Shown here: one piece after another, positions 25,002 to 34,236 of the stretch
Numbering within the stretch: the first letter of the stretch is position 1
Layout of the letters: every line of letters begins with the position of its first letter
NCBI RefSeq assembly: GCF_035989285.1
Contig: NZ_CP108513.1
Coordinates: forward strand, 5,518,001-5,582,000
Origin: Streptomyces sp. NBC_01235
GTDB lineage: Bacteria; Actinomycetota; Actinomycetes; Streptomycetales; Streptomycetaceae
DNA length: 64,000 nucleotides
Reading direction: 5' to 3'
Made by a program: the position numbers and the translations under genes
The notes under the pieces: generated by a model
Databases searched by the model: none
What the model saw: only the letters and a program-made list of their open reading frames with translations
Told to the model about the DNA's origin: nothing

Positions 25002-27260
25002 CTACGCGAGCAGCGCCGGGATGGTCTCCTCGTGAGCCTTGCGCAGATCCTCCAGCGACACCTCGAACTCGCCCTGGAGCTCGACCGTGTCGCCGTCGAC
25101 GACACCGATGCGGGTGGCGGGCAGGCCGCGCGCCCCGCACATGTCGTTGAAACGGAGCTCCTCGGAGCGCGGCACGGCCACCACGGCACGGCCCGCGGAC
25201 TCGGAGAAGAGGAGAGTGAAGGCGTCGAGCCCGTCCGGCACGATCAGGCGGGCGCCCTTGCCGCCGAGCAGCGCCGACTCGACGACCGCCTGGATCAGAC
25301 CTCCGTCGGACAGGTCGTGCGCGGAGTCGATCATGCCGTCGCGGGAGGCGGAGATCAGGATCTCGGCGAGCAGCCGCTCGCGCTCCAGGTCGACCTTCGG
25401 GGGCAGGCCGCCGAGGTGGTCGTGGACGACCTGCGACCAGGCCGAGCCGCCGAACTCCTCACGCGTGTCGCCGAGAAGGTAGAGCAGCTGGCCCTCCTCC
25501 TGGAAGGCGACGGGCGTACGGCGCGCGACATCGTCGATGACACCCAGCACGGCCACCACCGGGGTCGGGTGGATGGCCACCTCGCCGGTCTGGTTGTACA
25601 GGGAGACGTTGCCGCCGGTCACCGGGGTGCCGAGCTGCTGGCAGGCGTCGGCCAGGCCGCGGATGGCCTCCGCGAACTGCCACATCACCGCCGGGTCCTC
25701 GGGCGAGCCGAAGTTCAGGCAGTCGGAGACGGCGAGCGGCTTGGCGCCGGTCGTCGCCACGTTCCGGTACGCCTCGGAGAGGGCCAGCTGCGCGCCCGCG
25801 TACGGGTCGAGCTTGGCGTACCGGCCGTTGCCGTCGGTCGCGATGGCGACGCCGAGGCCGGTCTCCTCGTCGATCCGGATCATGCCGGAGTCCTCGGGCT
25901 GCGCGAGGACGGTGTTGCCCTGCACGAAGTGGTCGTACTGCGACGTGATCCACTTCTTCGAGGCCTGGTTGGGGGACGAGACCAGCTTCAGGACCTGGTC
26001 CTTCAGCTCCTGGCCCGTCTGCGGCCGGGGCAGCTTGTTCGCGTCGTCGGCCTGGAGGGCGTCCTGCCAGTCCGGGCGGGCGTACGGACGCTCGTAGACC
26101 GGGCCGTCGTGGGCGACGGTCCGCGGGTCGACGTCGACGATCTTGCCGCCGTGCCAGTAGATCTCCAGGCGGTCGCCGTCGGTCACCTCACCGATGACGG
26201 TGGCGATGACGTCCCACTTGTCGCAGATCTCCAGGAACCGGTCGACCTTCTCCGGCTCGACGACCGCGCACATGCGTTCCTGCGACTCGCTCATGAGGAT
26301 TTCCTCGGGCGAGAGCGTGGAGTCGCGCAGCGGTACGTCGTCCAGCGTCACGCGCATGCCGCCGGAGCCGTTCGAGGCCAGCTCGGACGTGGCGCAGGAC
26401 AGGCCTGCCGCGCCGAGGTCCTGGATGCCGACGACCAGCTTCTCCTGGAAGGCCTCCAGGGTGCACTCGATGAGGAGCTTCTCCTGGAAGGGGTCGCCGA
26501 CCTGCACGGCCGGGCGCTTCGAGGGCTTGGCGTCGTCGAAGGTCTCGGAGGCGAGGATCGACGCGCCGCCGATGCCGTCGCCGCCCGTGCGGGCCCCGTA
26601 CAGGATGACCTTGTTGCCCGCGCCGGACGCCTTGGCGAGGTGGATGTCCTCGTGCCGCATCACACCGATGGCACCGGCGTTGACGAGCGGGTTGCCCTGG
26701 TAACAGGCGTCGAAGACGACCTCGCCGCCGATGTTCGGCAGCCCCAGGCAGTTGCCGTAGCCGCCGATGCCGGCGACGACGCCCGGGAGGACGCGCCTGG
26801 TGTCGGGGTGATCGGCGGCGCCGAAGCGCAGCGGGTCGACGACGGCCACCGGCCGGGCGCCCATCGCGATGATGTCGCGGACGATGCCGCCCACGCCCGT
26901 GGCCGCGCCCTGGTAGGGCTCGACGTAGGACGGGTGGTTGTGCGACTCGACCTTGAAGGTGACCGCGTAGCCCTGGCCGACGTCCACGACGCCCGCGTTC
27001 TCGCCGATGCCCACGAGCAGCGCATCGGACTGGGGGGCCTTCTCGCCGAACTGGCGGAGGTGGACCTTCGAGGACTTGTAGGAGCAGTGCTCGGACCACA
27101 TGACGGAGTACATGGCGAGCTCGGCACCGGTGGGCCGGCGGCCGAGGATCTCCACGACCCGCTCGTACTCGTCCTTCTTCAGGCCGAGTTCGGCCCAGGG
27201 CAGCTCGACGTCGGGGGTCTCGGTCGCGTGCTCGACCGTGTCCAGAGGCGTCCGGCTCAT
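25002..27260 (-). CDS. purL: Phosphoribosylformylglycinamidine synthase, large subunit
   Basis: The 752-residue PurL is the small-type (PurLQS) FGAM synthase subunit with ATP and FGAR sites. Landmarks are [15 protein letters not shown] near residue 55, [22 protein letters not shown] (split around 105-126) and [18 protein letters not shown] sequence around 220. It converts FGAR to FGAM with ammonia from PurQ. Its start overlaps the purQ stop by four bases (ATGA), so purS-purQ-purL are translationally coupled. Confidence 0.97.
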   Translation of the reverse strand: MSRTPLDTVEHATETPDVELPWAELGLKKDEYERVVEILGRRPTGAELAMYSVMWSEHCSYKSSKVHLRQFGEKAPQSDALLVGIGENAGVVDVGQGYAVTFKVESHNHPSYVEPYQGAATGVGGIVRDIIAMGARPVAVVDPLRFGAADHPDTRRVLPGVVAGIGGYGNCLGLPNIGGEVVFDACYQGNPLVNAGAIGVMRHEDIHLAKASGAGNKVILYGARTGGDGIGGASILASETFDDAKPSKRPAVQVGDPFQEKLLIECTLEAFQEKLVVGIQDLGAAGLSCATSELASNGSGGMRVTLDDVPLRDSTLSPEEILMSESQERMCAVVEPEKVDRFLEICDKWDVIATVIGEVTDGDRLEIYWHGGKIVDVDPRTVAHDGPVYERPYARPDWQDALQADDANKLPRPQTGQELKDQVLKLVSSPNQASKKWITSQYDHFVQGNTVLAQPEDSGMIRIDEETGLGVAIATDGNGRYAKLDPYAGAQLALSEAYRNVATTGAKPLAVSDCLNFGSPEDPAVMWQFAEAIRGLADACQQLGTPVTGGNVSLYNQTGEVAIHPTPVVAVLGVIDDVARRTPVAFQEEGQLLYLLGDTREEFGGSAWSQVVHDHLGGLPPKVDLERERLLAEILISASRDGMIDSAHDLSDGGLIQAVVESALLGGKGARLIVPDGLDAFTLLFSESAGRAVVAVPRSEELRFNDMCGARGLPATRIGVVDGDTVELQGEFEVSLEDLRKAHEETIPALLA

Positions 27261-27961
27261 GCGTTGACCAGCTTCTTGAGGATCGAGGTGAAGAACGGGA
27301 GACCGTCGGTGCGGCCGGACCCGATGAGCGGCTCGACGGCGTGCTCCGGGTGCGGCATGAGGCCCACGACGTTGCCGGCCTCGTTGGTGATGCCGGCGAT
27401 GTCGCGGAGCGAGCCGTTCGGGTTGCCGTATCCATCAGCGGCTTCGCCGCCGACCACGTACCGGAAGGCGACCCGGCCCTCGGCCTCGAGCTTGTCGAGG
27501 GTGTACTCGTCGGCGACGTACCGGCCGTCCATGTTCTTCAGCGGGATATGGATCTCCTGGCCCGCCTCGTAGTCGGCGGTCCAGGCGGTCTCCGCGTTCT
27601 CCACCCGCAGCTTCTGGTCGCGGCAGATGAAGTGGAGGTGGTCGTTGCCGAGCATCCCGCCCGGGAGCAGGTGGGCCTCGGTGAGGATCTGGAAACCGTT
27701 GCAGATACCCAGGACCGGGAGGCCGGCCTTCGCCTGCTCGATGACGGTCTCCATCACCGGCGAGAAGCGGGAGATGGCTCCGGCGCGCAGATAGTCGCCG
27801 TAGGAGAAACCGCCGGGCAGCACCACGGCGTCCACCTGGTGGAGGTTCTTGTCCTTGTGCCAGAGAGCGACGGGTTCGGCACCGGCGAGACGGATCGCAC
27901 GCTGGGTGTCCCGGTCGTCGAGGCTGCCCGGGAAAGTGACGACGCCAATACGAGCGGTCAC
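27257..27961 (-). CDS. purQ: Phosphoribosylformylglycinamidine synthase, glutaminase subunit
   Basis: The 234-residue class-I glutamine amidotransferase has its nucleophilic Cys in LGICNGFQ and the catalytic His/Glu in [10 protein letters not shown]. It supplies ammonia to PurL. The GTG start overlaps the purS stop by four bases (GTGA), and its stop overlaps purL, giving tight stoichiometric coupling of the complex. Confidence 0.97.
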   Translation of the reverse strand: MTARIGVVTFPGSLDDRDTQRAIRLAGAEPVALWHKDKNLHQVDAVVLPGGFSYGDYLRAGAISRFSPVMETVIEQAKAGLPVLGICNGFQILTEAHLLPGGMLGNDHLHFICRDQKLRVENAETAWTADYEAGQEIHIPLKNMDGRYVADEYTLDKLEAEGRVAFRYVVGGEAADGYGNPNGSLRDIAGITNEAGNVVGLMPHPEHAVEPLIGSGRTDGLPFFTSILKKLVNA

Positions 27962-28230
27962 TTCGCGGCCCCCGCGACTGCTTCTTCCGACTCGACCTTG
28001 ACGGTGAAGTCCTCGATCACGGTGTTGGCGAGGAAGGATTCCGCAAGGTCGTGGATGCGGGCGAGGGCGGCCTCGTCGACCGGCCCGTCAACTTCCAGTT
28101 CGAATCGCTTTCCCTGACGTACGTCGGAGATGCCTTCGAAACCCAGCCGCGGCAGTGCGCGCTGCACCGCCTGGCCCTGGGGGTCGAGGATCTCCGGCTT
28201 GAGCATGACGTCGACTACGACGCGTGCCAC
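27958..28230 (-). CDS. purS: Phosphoribosylformylglycinamidine synthase subunit PurS
   Basis: The 90-residue PurS bridges PurL and PurQ in the FGAM synthase complex. It has the family signature [15 protein letters not shown] and the [10 protein letters not shown] strand near the end. The GTG at 28230 is chosen because GGGAG lies 5 nt upstream and the family begins with VARVVVDVM; a GTG two codons earlier is less well placed. It is the first gene of purS-purQ-purL. Confidence 0.95.
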   Translation of the reverse strand: MARVVVDVMLKPEILDPQGQAVQRALPRLGFEGISDVRQGKRFELEVDGPVDEAALARIHDLAESFLANTVIEDFTVKVESEEAVAGAAK

Positions 28231-28562
28231 TGGCACTCCCGGTGGTGTGGTGCTGAGCAGGCTCCTGCAGGTGTCTCCAACAGGTGCCTTCAGACTACCC
28301 GCACAAAATTTCTACGCGAGTAGAGTTGTAGGAAGCTACGTGACGGCCATCACGATCCCGCATCGGAGGGGGACGTTCACGAAAAGTTACGGGAAAGATC
28401 CCCGAACAGCCCCGGATACCTATTGCGCTCGGACACGCGGACAGATTTAGTCGGGCTTCACAATGCATTCCGCGCACTGTACAAATGAATTGGAAATAGC
28501 CGAGACTCGGCACTTCACGACAGCTGAGCTGTATGTGGTGCCGGACGAAGGGACCGATATTC
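28231..28562. promoter_or_regulatory. Divergent control region of purSQL and the lsr2-like gene
   Basis: The region is AT-rich for Streptomyces. It contains the dyad CTAC-GCGA-GTAG (28312-28323) close to purS and GTGACGGCCATCAC (28340-28353), which keeps the GTGA-N6-TCAC pattern also found near bldC. A second AT-rich patch (28440-28500) lies nearer the lsr2-like gene. Promoters for both directions must lie here; the binding proteins are unknown. Confidence 0.5.
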
Positions 28563-28880
28563 GTGGCGCAGAAGGTCGTGGTCACTCTCTTTGACGACAT
28601 CGACGGCTCGGAAGCGGCGGAAACGATCGCCTTCGGACTCGACGGCAAGTCGTACGAGATCGACCTGAATGAAGCCAATGCCAAGAAACTGCGTAAGGCG
28701 CTCGCGCCCTACGTGGAGGCCGGCCGCAAGCGGTCGAGGTCCGGCAGGGCGTACAAGCAGACGGAGGTCGCCCCCGACCCCGCGGCGGTCCGCGCCTGGG
28801 CCCAGGCCAACAAGATGGAGGTGCCGGCCCGCGGCCGTATCCCCAAGAAGGTCTACGAGGCGTTCGCCGACGCGCAGTGA
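28563..28880 (+). CDS. Lsr2-family nucleoid-associated protein (LsrL-like)
   Basis: The 105-residue protein has the Lsr2 N-terminal dimerisation domain (QKVVVTLFDDIDGSEAAETI) and the C-terminal DNA-binding domain (IRAWA-like VRAWAQANKMEVPARGRIP) with the RGR minor-groove clamp. Lsr2 proteins coat AT-rich, often foreign DNA and silence it. Streptomyces carries two paralogues; the position beside purS indicates the second, LsrL-type copy by memory of S. coelicolor order. GTG 28563 follows AAGGGA. Confidence 0.93.
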   Translation: MAQKVVVTLFDDIDGSEAAETIAFGLDGKSYEIDLNEANAKKLRKALAPYVEAGRKRSRSGRAYKQTEVAPDPAAVRAWAQANKMEVPARGRIPKKVYEAFADAQ

Positions 28881-29071
28881 CGCCCGGCGGGTCGCGCCCG
28901 CCGAACCGCACGCTCTGAACCACACGCTCTGAACGACACCCGCCGAGCCGTGGGCCGACGGCCGGTCACCCTCCCCTCGAACGAACCGACTTGCGCTGCA
29001 CCCCTCCCGGTCGGCTAGAGTCTGGAGCACGCCGCGGGGCGAGGCCGAAAGGCCCAGCTCGCGGAGTACAT

Positions 29072-29143
29072 GCGGGTGTAGTTCAGTAGCAGAACATCCC
29101 CCTTCCAGGGGGAAGGCGCAGTGTGCAATTCCTGTCACCCGCT
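29072..29143 (+). tRNA. tRNA-Gly (TCC) with non-canonical T-arm
   Basis: Acceptor GCGGGTG/CACCCGC, discriminator T, and anticodon loop CTTCCAG give Gly-TCC. The T-arm is odd. In place of a 5-bp stem with the TTCRANY loop, it reads GCAGT-GTGCAATT-CCTGT, so the TTC motif is lost and one stem position is mismatched. D-arm and acceptor are normal. I believe this form also occurs in other Streptomyces; it may be a real, divergent tRNA. Confidence 0.82.
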
Positions 29144-29222
29144 CTGCATCGCCGTCCGACCACTGTTGTGGATCAGGTAGGCTGGTGCTCGCGCCGATCG
29201 GTGAGAGCCGGTCGGAGGCAAT

Positions 29223-29295
29223 GCGGACGTAGCTCAGTTGGTAGAGCGCAACCTTGCCAAGGTTGAGGTCGCGAGTTCGAGCCTCGTCGTCCGCT
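29223..29295 (+). tRNA. tRNA-Gly (GCC), copy 1
   Basis: The 73-nt cloverleaf has acceptor GCGGACG/CGTCCGC, anticodon arm CAACC-TTGCCAA-GGTTG, T-loop TTCGAGC and discriminator T. It is identical to the copy at 33104-33176. Confidence 0.95.
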
Positions 29296-29302
29296 CTGAA
29301 TC

Positions 29303-29333
29303 AAGCCCCCCGGCTTCCACCGGGGGGCTTTTT
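29303..29333 (+). terminator. Terminator after tRNA-Gly copy 1
   Basis: AAGCCCCCCGG pairs with CCGGGGGGCTT across a 6-nt loop and is followed by TTT. Confidence 0.88.
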
Positions 29334-29356
29334 CGTGCGTGGCGCGAGCTGCCCCC

Positions 29357-29391
29357 TGACATTTGTCATAGGGAGTGGTGACACCTCTCAC
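29357..29391 (+). promoter_or_regulatory. Composite dyad upstream of ABC/two-component operon
   Basis: TGACA-TT-TGTCA (29357-29368) is followed ten bases later by GTGA-CACCTC-TCAC (29378-29391), ending 35 bases before the first gene. Paired dyads like these are typical of a NarL/LuxR-type response regulator acting on its own operon; the operon here encodes one. Binding is inferred. Confidence 0.5.
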
Positions 29392-29426
29392 TGCTGTCGG
29401 CCTCGGACCGCGGGGAGGCTGAGGGC

Positions 29427-30380
29427 ATGGACACGAATGAACACGTGATCGAGGTCACCGACCTCCGGCGTGTGTACGGGGGCGGGTTCGAAGCGGTCCG
29501 TGGGGTCTCCTTCCACGTCGACCGCGGTGAGATCTTCGCGCTGCTGGGCACCAACGGCGCCGGAAAGACATCGACCGTGGAGTTGTTGGAGGGCCTCGCG
29601 CGGCCCGACGGCGGGCGAATCAAAGTGCTCGGCCACGACCCGTACACCGAGCGGGCCGCCGTACGGCCGCGCACCGGTGTGATGCTCCAGGAGGGTGGTT
29701 TTCCCTCCGAGCTGACCGTCGCCGAGACCGCGCGGATGTGGGCCGGCTGCGTGAGCGGAGCCCGCCCGGTCGGGGAGGCGCTGGCCCTGGTCGGGCTCGC
29801 CGGGCGGGCCGGCGTCCGGGTCAAGCAGCTCTCCGGGGGTGAGCGGCGACGCCTCGACCTGGCGCTCGCGGTCCTCGGAGAACCCGAGGTGCTGTTCCTC
29901 GACGAGCCGACGACCGGCCTGGACGCCGAGGGCCGCCGCGACACCTGGGACCTGGTGCGCGCCCTGCGCGACGCCGGTACGACGGTGCTGCTGACCACGC
30001 ACTATTTGGAGGAGGCGGAGAACCTCGCCGACCGGCTGGCCATCCTGCACGAGGGCCGCATCGCGGCCACCGGGACACCCGCCGAGGTGACCGCGGCCCA
30101 GCCGTCCCGGATCGCCTTCGAACTGCCCGACGGGTACTTCGTGGGCGACCTGCCACCGCTGGGCGAGCTGGGCGTGTGCGGTCACGAGGCCGAGGGCCGC
30201 GTCGTACGGCTGCGCACCCGGGAGCTCCAGCGGGCCGCGACCGGGCTGCTGGTGTGGGCCGAGCGGGCCGGCGTCGAACTGCGCAGGCTGGACGTGCGGT
30301 CGGCCTCGTTGGAGGAGGCGTTCCTGGGGATCGCCCGGGAGGCGTCGAACAGCGACGAGGCCGAGGAGGTCGCGGCATGA
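29427..30380 (+). CDS. ABC exporter ATP-binding protein (DrrA type)
   Basis: The 317-residue ATPase has Walker A LLGTNGAGKTS, Q-loop VMLQEGG, signature KQLSGGERRRLDLA, Walker B VLFLDEPTTGLD and H-loop TTHYLEEA. A C-terminal regulatory extension follows, typical of DrrA/CcmA-like exporters for antibiotics, lipids or peptides. It pairs with the permease encoded next, which starts inside its stop codon (ATGA overlap). Confidence 0.93.
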   Translation: MDTNEHVIEVTDLRRVYGGGFEAVRGVSFHVDRGEIFALLGTNGAGKTSTVELLEGLARPDGGRIKVLGHDPYTERAAVRPRTGVMLQEGGFPSELTVAETARMWAGCVSGARPVGEALALVGLAGRAGVRVKQLSGGERRRLDLALAVLGEPEVLFLDEPTTGLDAEGRRDTWDLVRALRDAGTTVLLTTHYLEEAENLADRLAILHEGRIAATGTPAEVTAAQPSRIAFELPDGYFVGDLPPLGELGVCGHEAEGRVVRLRTRELQRAATGLLVWAERAGVELRRLDVRSASLEEAFLGIAREASNSDEAEEVAA

Positions 30381-31207
30381 GCGGGGCAACGGTGAAGGAC
30401 TCCGGGAACCGGGGCGCGGCCACCCGTGCGGTCAGGCGTCCGGGCACGACTTCCGCGAGCCGCATGGCCGCCCTCGCGCGCGCCGAGCTGACGCTGCTCG
30501 GACGCAGCAAGAGCACCATCGTCGCGGCCGTGTTCGTGCCGCTGGTGCTGCCGGTCAGCCTGGCGTCGGTCGTCGACGACATGGAGGTGGAGGACGCCGG
30601 GCTCAGCGTCGGCCTGGTGCTGCTGCCCGCCGCGATCGGGTTCTCACTGCTGTTCGGGGTGTACTCGGCGCTGACGGCCATCTACACCGCCCGGCGCGAG
30701 GAGTTGGTGCTGAAGCGGCTGCGCACCGGCGAGCTGCGGGACACCGAGATCCTCGGCGGATCGGCGCTGCCGGTCCTCGCCACCGGGTTGGCGCAGTCCC
30801 TGCTGCTGGTGGCCGGCTCGGCGGTCCTGCTCCACGTGCCGGCCCCCGAAGCGCCCCATCTCGCCGTCCTGGGGCTGCTGTTGGGCCTGGTGATGTGCGC
30901 GGCGTTCGCGGCGGTCACGGCGGCGGTGACCCGGACCGTGGAGAGCGCGCAGGTCACCACGATGCCGATGGTGCTCGTGTCGATGACCGGCTCCGGAGTG
31001 GCCGTCCCCCTGGAACTGCTGCCCGACCGGCTCGCCTCCGTCTGCGAACTGCTGCCGCTGTCACCGGTGATCACCCTGATCCGCGGCGGCTGGACCGGAA
31101 GCCTGTCGGCGTACGAGGCCCTGGGCGCCCTGGCGACCGCGCTGGCCTGGACGGTGCTGGCGGTGTTTGCTGTACGGCGGTGGTTCCGGTGGGAGCCGAG
31201 GCGCTGA
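30377..31207 (+). CDS. ABC-2 type permease
   Basis: The 276-residue membrane protein has about six hydrophobic segments after an N-terminal cytoplasmic stretch (RMAALARAELTLLGRSKSTI, the usual start of ABC-2 permeases). It forms the exporter channel with the preceding ATPase. Translation is coupled to the ATPase by a 4-base overlap, and a sensor kinase gene follows after 20 bases, so all four genes form one operon. The substrate is unknown. Confidence 0.9.
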   Translation: MSGATVKDSGNRGAATRAVRRPGTTSASRMAALARAELTLLGRSKSTIVAAVFVPLVLPVSLASVVDDMEVEDAGLSVGLVLLPAAIGFSLLFGVYSALTAIYTARREELVLKRLRTGELRDTEILGGSALPVLATGLAQSLLLVAGSAVLLHVPAPEAPHLAVLGLLLGLVMCAAFAAVTAAVTRTVESAQVTTMPMVLVSMTGSGVAVPLELLPDRLASVCELLPLSPVITLIRGGWTGSLSAYEALGALATALAWTVLAVFAVRRWFRWEPRR

Positions 31208-31227
31208 GGGACGGGGGCGGGGGAACG

Positions 31228-32475
31228 GTGTTCGGCTGGATACGGGGGTGGCAGCGACGCCACTGGCGGGAGCGCAGCAAGGCGGAGCGGGTCGAGCTGC
31301 AGAGCGTGATCACCTGGTACGCCACGACCTGGTTCTTCTCCCTGTTCTGGCTGGCGCTGCCGCTGGTGGGCGGGCTTGACCACCGGCCCCTGCCGATGGC
31401 CGTCGGCGGGCTGCTGCTGCTCCTGGGCGCCCTGCAGTGCGTGGAGGCGAACCGGCTCACCCGGTCGGTGCTCGACCACTACCTGGGCCGCACCGAACTC
31501 CCGCCCCGCGCGCTGCGCCCCGCTGCCGTCCTGCTGGCCCTGGAGCTGGCGCTGACCGTGGCTCTGGCCGCGCTGGGTGGCACCGACGCGGCGGCGATCA
31601 GGCTGTTCATCGGTGCCGCTCTGTTGCCCTTCGGGCTGCTGTACGGGCTCGTCGCCCCCATACGGGTGTTCCTGCGCCGGTCCGCCGTGCTCGCCGTGGT
31701 GCTCATGGCCGTGTTCGCCTGGGCCGACCCGGACCCCGCCGGGATCGTGATGGCCGGGGTGCTGACCGCGTTCGGCGCGCTCTTCTCGCTGCTCGCCTGC
31801 CGCTGCGGTGCCTGGACCCTGTCCGTGCTCTGGGAGGCGGAACGGGCCCGCGAGGTCGAGGCCCGGCTCGCCGTCGCCGAGGAGCGGCTGCGGTTCGGGC
31901 GGGATCTGCACGACGTGATGGGCCGGAATCTGGCGGTGATCGCCCTGAAGAGCGAGCTGGCCGTGCAACTGGCCCGGCGCGGGCGGCCGGACGCCGTGGA
32001 GCAGATGATCGAGGTGCAGCGCATCGCGCAGGAGTCGCAGCGCGAGGTACGCGATGTCGTACGGGGATACCGGGAGGCCGACCTGGGAGTCGAACTCGCG
32101 GGGGCGCAGGGGGTGTTGAAGGCGGCCGGGATCAGCTGCGAGGTGAGCGGGGAGGCCGGCGGACTGCCCGCCGAGGTGCAGTCCGCGCTCGGCTGGGTGG
32201 TGCGGGAGACCACCACCAACGTGCTGCGGCACGGAGACCCCGGGCAGTGCACGGTGGCGTTGCGAAGGACGGAGGGACACGTGGTGCTGACGGTGGAGAA
32301 CGACGGTGCCGGGTCCACCGCCGGAGACGGCGGGTCGGGGCTCGCCGGACTGCGGGAACGGTTGCGGAGGGTCGACGGGACGCTGGAGGCCGGGCTCGTC
32401 GGGGCGGGCGTGTTCCGTGTGGTCGCCGAGGTGCCGCTGAGCGGGAAGGTCGCTGTGAGAGAGGTCACTTCATGA
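31228..32475 (+). CDS. NarL-family sensor histidine kinase
   Basis: The 415-residue kinase has about six membrane helices in the first 205 residues without a large extracellular domain. A HisKA_3 box follows with the phosphorylated His in FGRDLHDVMGRNLAVIA, and a short HATPase_c domain (RETTTNVLRHGDPGQC; GGSGLAGLRERL) ends it. This intramembrane-sensing DesK/LiaS-like layout usually detects membrane or drug stress. The GTG at 31228 is chosen because the amphipathic start and first helix follow. Its stop overlaps the response regulator start (ATGA). Confidence 0.92.
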   Translation: MFGWIRGWQRRHWRERSKAERVELQSVITWYATTWFFSLFWLALPLVGGLDHRPLPMAVGGLLLLLGALQCVEANRLTRSVLDHYLGRTELPPRALRPAAVLLALELALTVALAALGGTDAAAIRLFIGAALLPFGLLYGLVAPIRVFLRRSAVLAVVLMAVFAWADPDPAGIVMAGVLTAFGALFSLLACRCGAWTLSVLWEAERAREVEARLAVAEERLRFGRDLHDVMGRNLAVIALKSELAVQLARRGRPDAVEQMIEVQRIAQESQREVRDVVRGYREADLGVELAGAQGVLKAAGISCEVSGEAGGLPAEVQSALGWVVRETTTNVLRHGDPGQCTVALRRTEGHVVLTVENDGAGSTAGDGGSGLAGLRERLRRVDGTLEAGLVGAGVFRVVAEVPLSGKVAVREVTS

Positions 32476-33080
32476 CGGTGCGTGTACTGCTCGCCGACGA
32501 CGAGCACCTCATCCGGGGTGCGCTCGCCGCGCTGCTCTCCCTGGAGGACGACCTGGTGATCGTCGCCGAGGCGGCCACCGGACCGGAGGCGCTGGCGATG
32601 GCGCGGGCCCACCGGCCCGACGTGGCCGTCCTGGATCTTCAGATGCCGGGCGCGGACGGTGTGAAGGTCGCCACATCCCTGCGCACCGAACTGCCCGGCT
32701 GCCAGGCACTGATCGTCACGAGCCACGGCCGGCCCGGGCATCTCAAGCGGGCCCTCGCGGCGGGTGTGCGCGGGTTCGTCCCGAAGACGGTGAGCGCGCA
32801 GCGGCTCGCGGAGATCATCCGTACGGTGCACGCCGGGAACCGTTACGTCGACCCGGAGTTGGCGGCCGACGCGATCGCCGCCGGGGACTCGCCGCTGACC
32901 TCGCGCGAGGCGGAGGTGCTCGAACTCGCCGCCGACGGGGCGCCCGTCGCGGAGATCGCCGAGCGGGCCGCGCTGTCGCAGGGGACTGTGCGGAACTATC
33001 TGTCGTCGGCCGTGTCCAAGCTCGGGGCGGAGAACCGGCACGCGGCGGTGCGGCTCGCGCGGGAGCGGGGTTGGGTATAG
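32472..33080 (+). CDS. NarL/LuxR-family response regulator
   Basis: The 202-residue regulator has a receiver domain with acidic pocket (LLADDE), phospho-acceptor Asp in VAVLDLQMPG, and Lys in FVPKTVSA. A LuxR-type helix-turn-helix follows (LTSREAEVLELAADGAPVAE; GTVRNYLSSAVSKLGAENRHAA). It is the partner of the kinase overlapping it by four bases and probably controls the operon through the dyads at 29357-29391. Confidence 0.95.
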   Translation: MTVRVLLADDEHLIRGALAALLSLEDDLVIVAEAATGPEALAMARAHRPDVAVLDLQMPGADGVKVATSLRTELPGCQALIVTSHGRPGHLKRALAAGVRGFVPKTVSAQRLAEIIRTVHAGNRYVDPELAADAIAAGDSPLTSREAEVLELAADGAPVAEIAERAALSQGTVRNYLSSAVSKLGAENRHAAVRLARERGWV

Positions 33081-33103
33081 TTGGCCTCGCGCCATGGCGC
33101 AGT

Positions 33104-33176
33104 GCGGACGTAGCTCAGTTGGTAGAGCGCAACCTTGCCAAGGTTGAGGTCGCGAGTTCGAGCCTCGTCGTCCGCT
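33104..33176 (+). tRNA. tRNA-Gly (GCC), copy 2
   Basis: It is identical over 73 nt to the copy at 29223-29295. The two direct repeats enclose the ABC/two-component operon exactly; the 5' end is only 23 bases from the regulator stop codon. Confidence 0.95.
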
Positions 33177-33183
33177 CCATCGC

Positions 33184-33212
33184 AAAGGCCCCGGTCATCG
33201 ACCGGGGCCTTT
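33184..33212. terminator. Bidirectional terminator between tRNA-Gly and purC
   Basis: A perfect 13-bp stem (AAAGGCCCCGGTC) has a 3-nt loop and A/T ends on both sides. It serves the tRNA and the converging purC. Confidence 0.88.
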
Positions 33213-33216
33213 CGCG

Positions 33217-34116
33217 TCATGCCCAGCGGGTGCCCGTGAGACGTTCGTACGCCTCGATGTACTTCGCGCGGGTCGCGTCCACGATGTGCTGGGGAAGGGG
33301 CGGCGGGGGCTGCTCGCTCGTGCGGTCCCAGCCGGACTCGGCCGAGGTCAGCCAGTCGCGCACGAACTGCTTGTCGTACGAGGGCTGGGCGCGGCCGGGC
33401 TGCCACTGGTCGGCGGGCCAGAAGCGGGAGGAGTCCGGGGTGAGGACCTCGTCGGCGACGACCAGGTTCTCGCCCTCGTAGCCGAACTCGAACTTGGTGT
33501 CGGCGAGGATGATGCCCCGGTCGCGGGCGATGTCGCGGGCGCGGCCGTACACGGCGAGGGTCGCCTGGCGCAGCTGGGCGGCGGTGTCGGCGCCGACCTG
33601 CCGGGCGACCTCCTCGTAGGAGACGTTCTCGTCGTGCTCGCCGACGGCCGCCTTGGTGGCGGGGGTGAAGATCGGGGCCGGGAGCTCGCTGCCGTCGACC
33701 AGGCCCTCGGGAAGGGCGAGGCCGCAGACCGTGCGGGACTCCTTGTACTCGGCGAGGCCCGAGCCGGTGAGGTAGCCGCGGGCCACGCACTCGACGGGGA
33801 CCATGCGCAGCGACTTGCAGATCAGCGTGCGGCCGGCCCAGTCGGCGGGGGCGCCGGCGGGCAGCTCCGTGCTCAGGACGTGGTTCGGGACCAGGTCGGA
33901 GAGCTGGTCGAACCACCACAGGGAGAGCTGGGTGAGGACGCGGCCCTTGTCGGGGATCTCGGTCGGCAGCACCCAGTCGAAGGCGGACGTACGGTCGCTG
34001 GCCACCATCACGAGGTCGCCCGCCTCGTTCTGGTACAGCTCGCGCACCTTGCCGGTGTGCAGATGCACCAGGCCCGGCACCTGAAGGGGCTCGGGCTTCT
34101 CTACGAATCCGGACAC
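33217..34116 (-). CDS. purC: SAICAR synthetase
   Basis: The 299-residue PurC condenses CAIR with aspartate using ATP. Family landmarks are HTGKVRELY (ATP loop), VASDRTSAFDWVLP, VECVARGYLTGSG and LADTKFEFGY. Length is normal for the long actinobacterial form. The GTG at 34116 has an excellent ribosome site (GGGGAGG, 5 nt). It is transcribed alone, ending five bases before the hairpin shared with tRNA-Gly. Confidence 0.97.
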   Translation of the reverse strand: MSGFVEKPEPLQVPGLVHLHTGKVRELYQNEAGDLVMVASDRTSAFDWVLPTEIPDKGRVLTQLSLWWFDQLSDLVPNHVLSTELPAGAPADWAGRTLICKSLRMVPVECVARGYLTGSGLAEYKESRTVCGLALPEGLVDGSELPAPIFTPATKAAVGEHDENVSYEEVARQVGADTAAQLRQATLAVYGRARDIARDRGIILADTKFEFGYEGENLVVADEVLTPDSSRFWPADQWQPGRAQPSYDKQFVRDWLTSAESGWDRTSEQPPPPLPQHIVDATRAKYIEAYERLTGTRWA

Positions 34117-34236
34117 GGTTCCTCCCCGTGGTTTGAAGCAAGAGGGGCCCGCAGGGCTCGAGCAGGGTGGTGGTGGGAGACGGGCGGGCCTAGGGCCTTG
34201 ATTGTCCCGTATGGGTGGCCGGCCGTGGGCAGCGGG

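Noticed and set aside
24945..27572. 875-codon open frame antisense to purL/purQ
   Set aside because: Shadow of well-identified purine genes; no domain or start signal.
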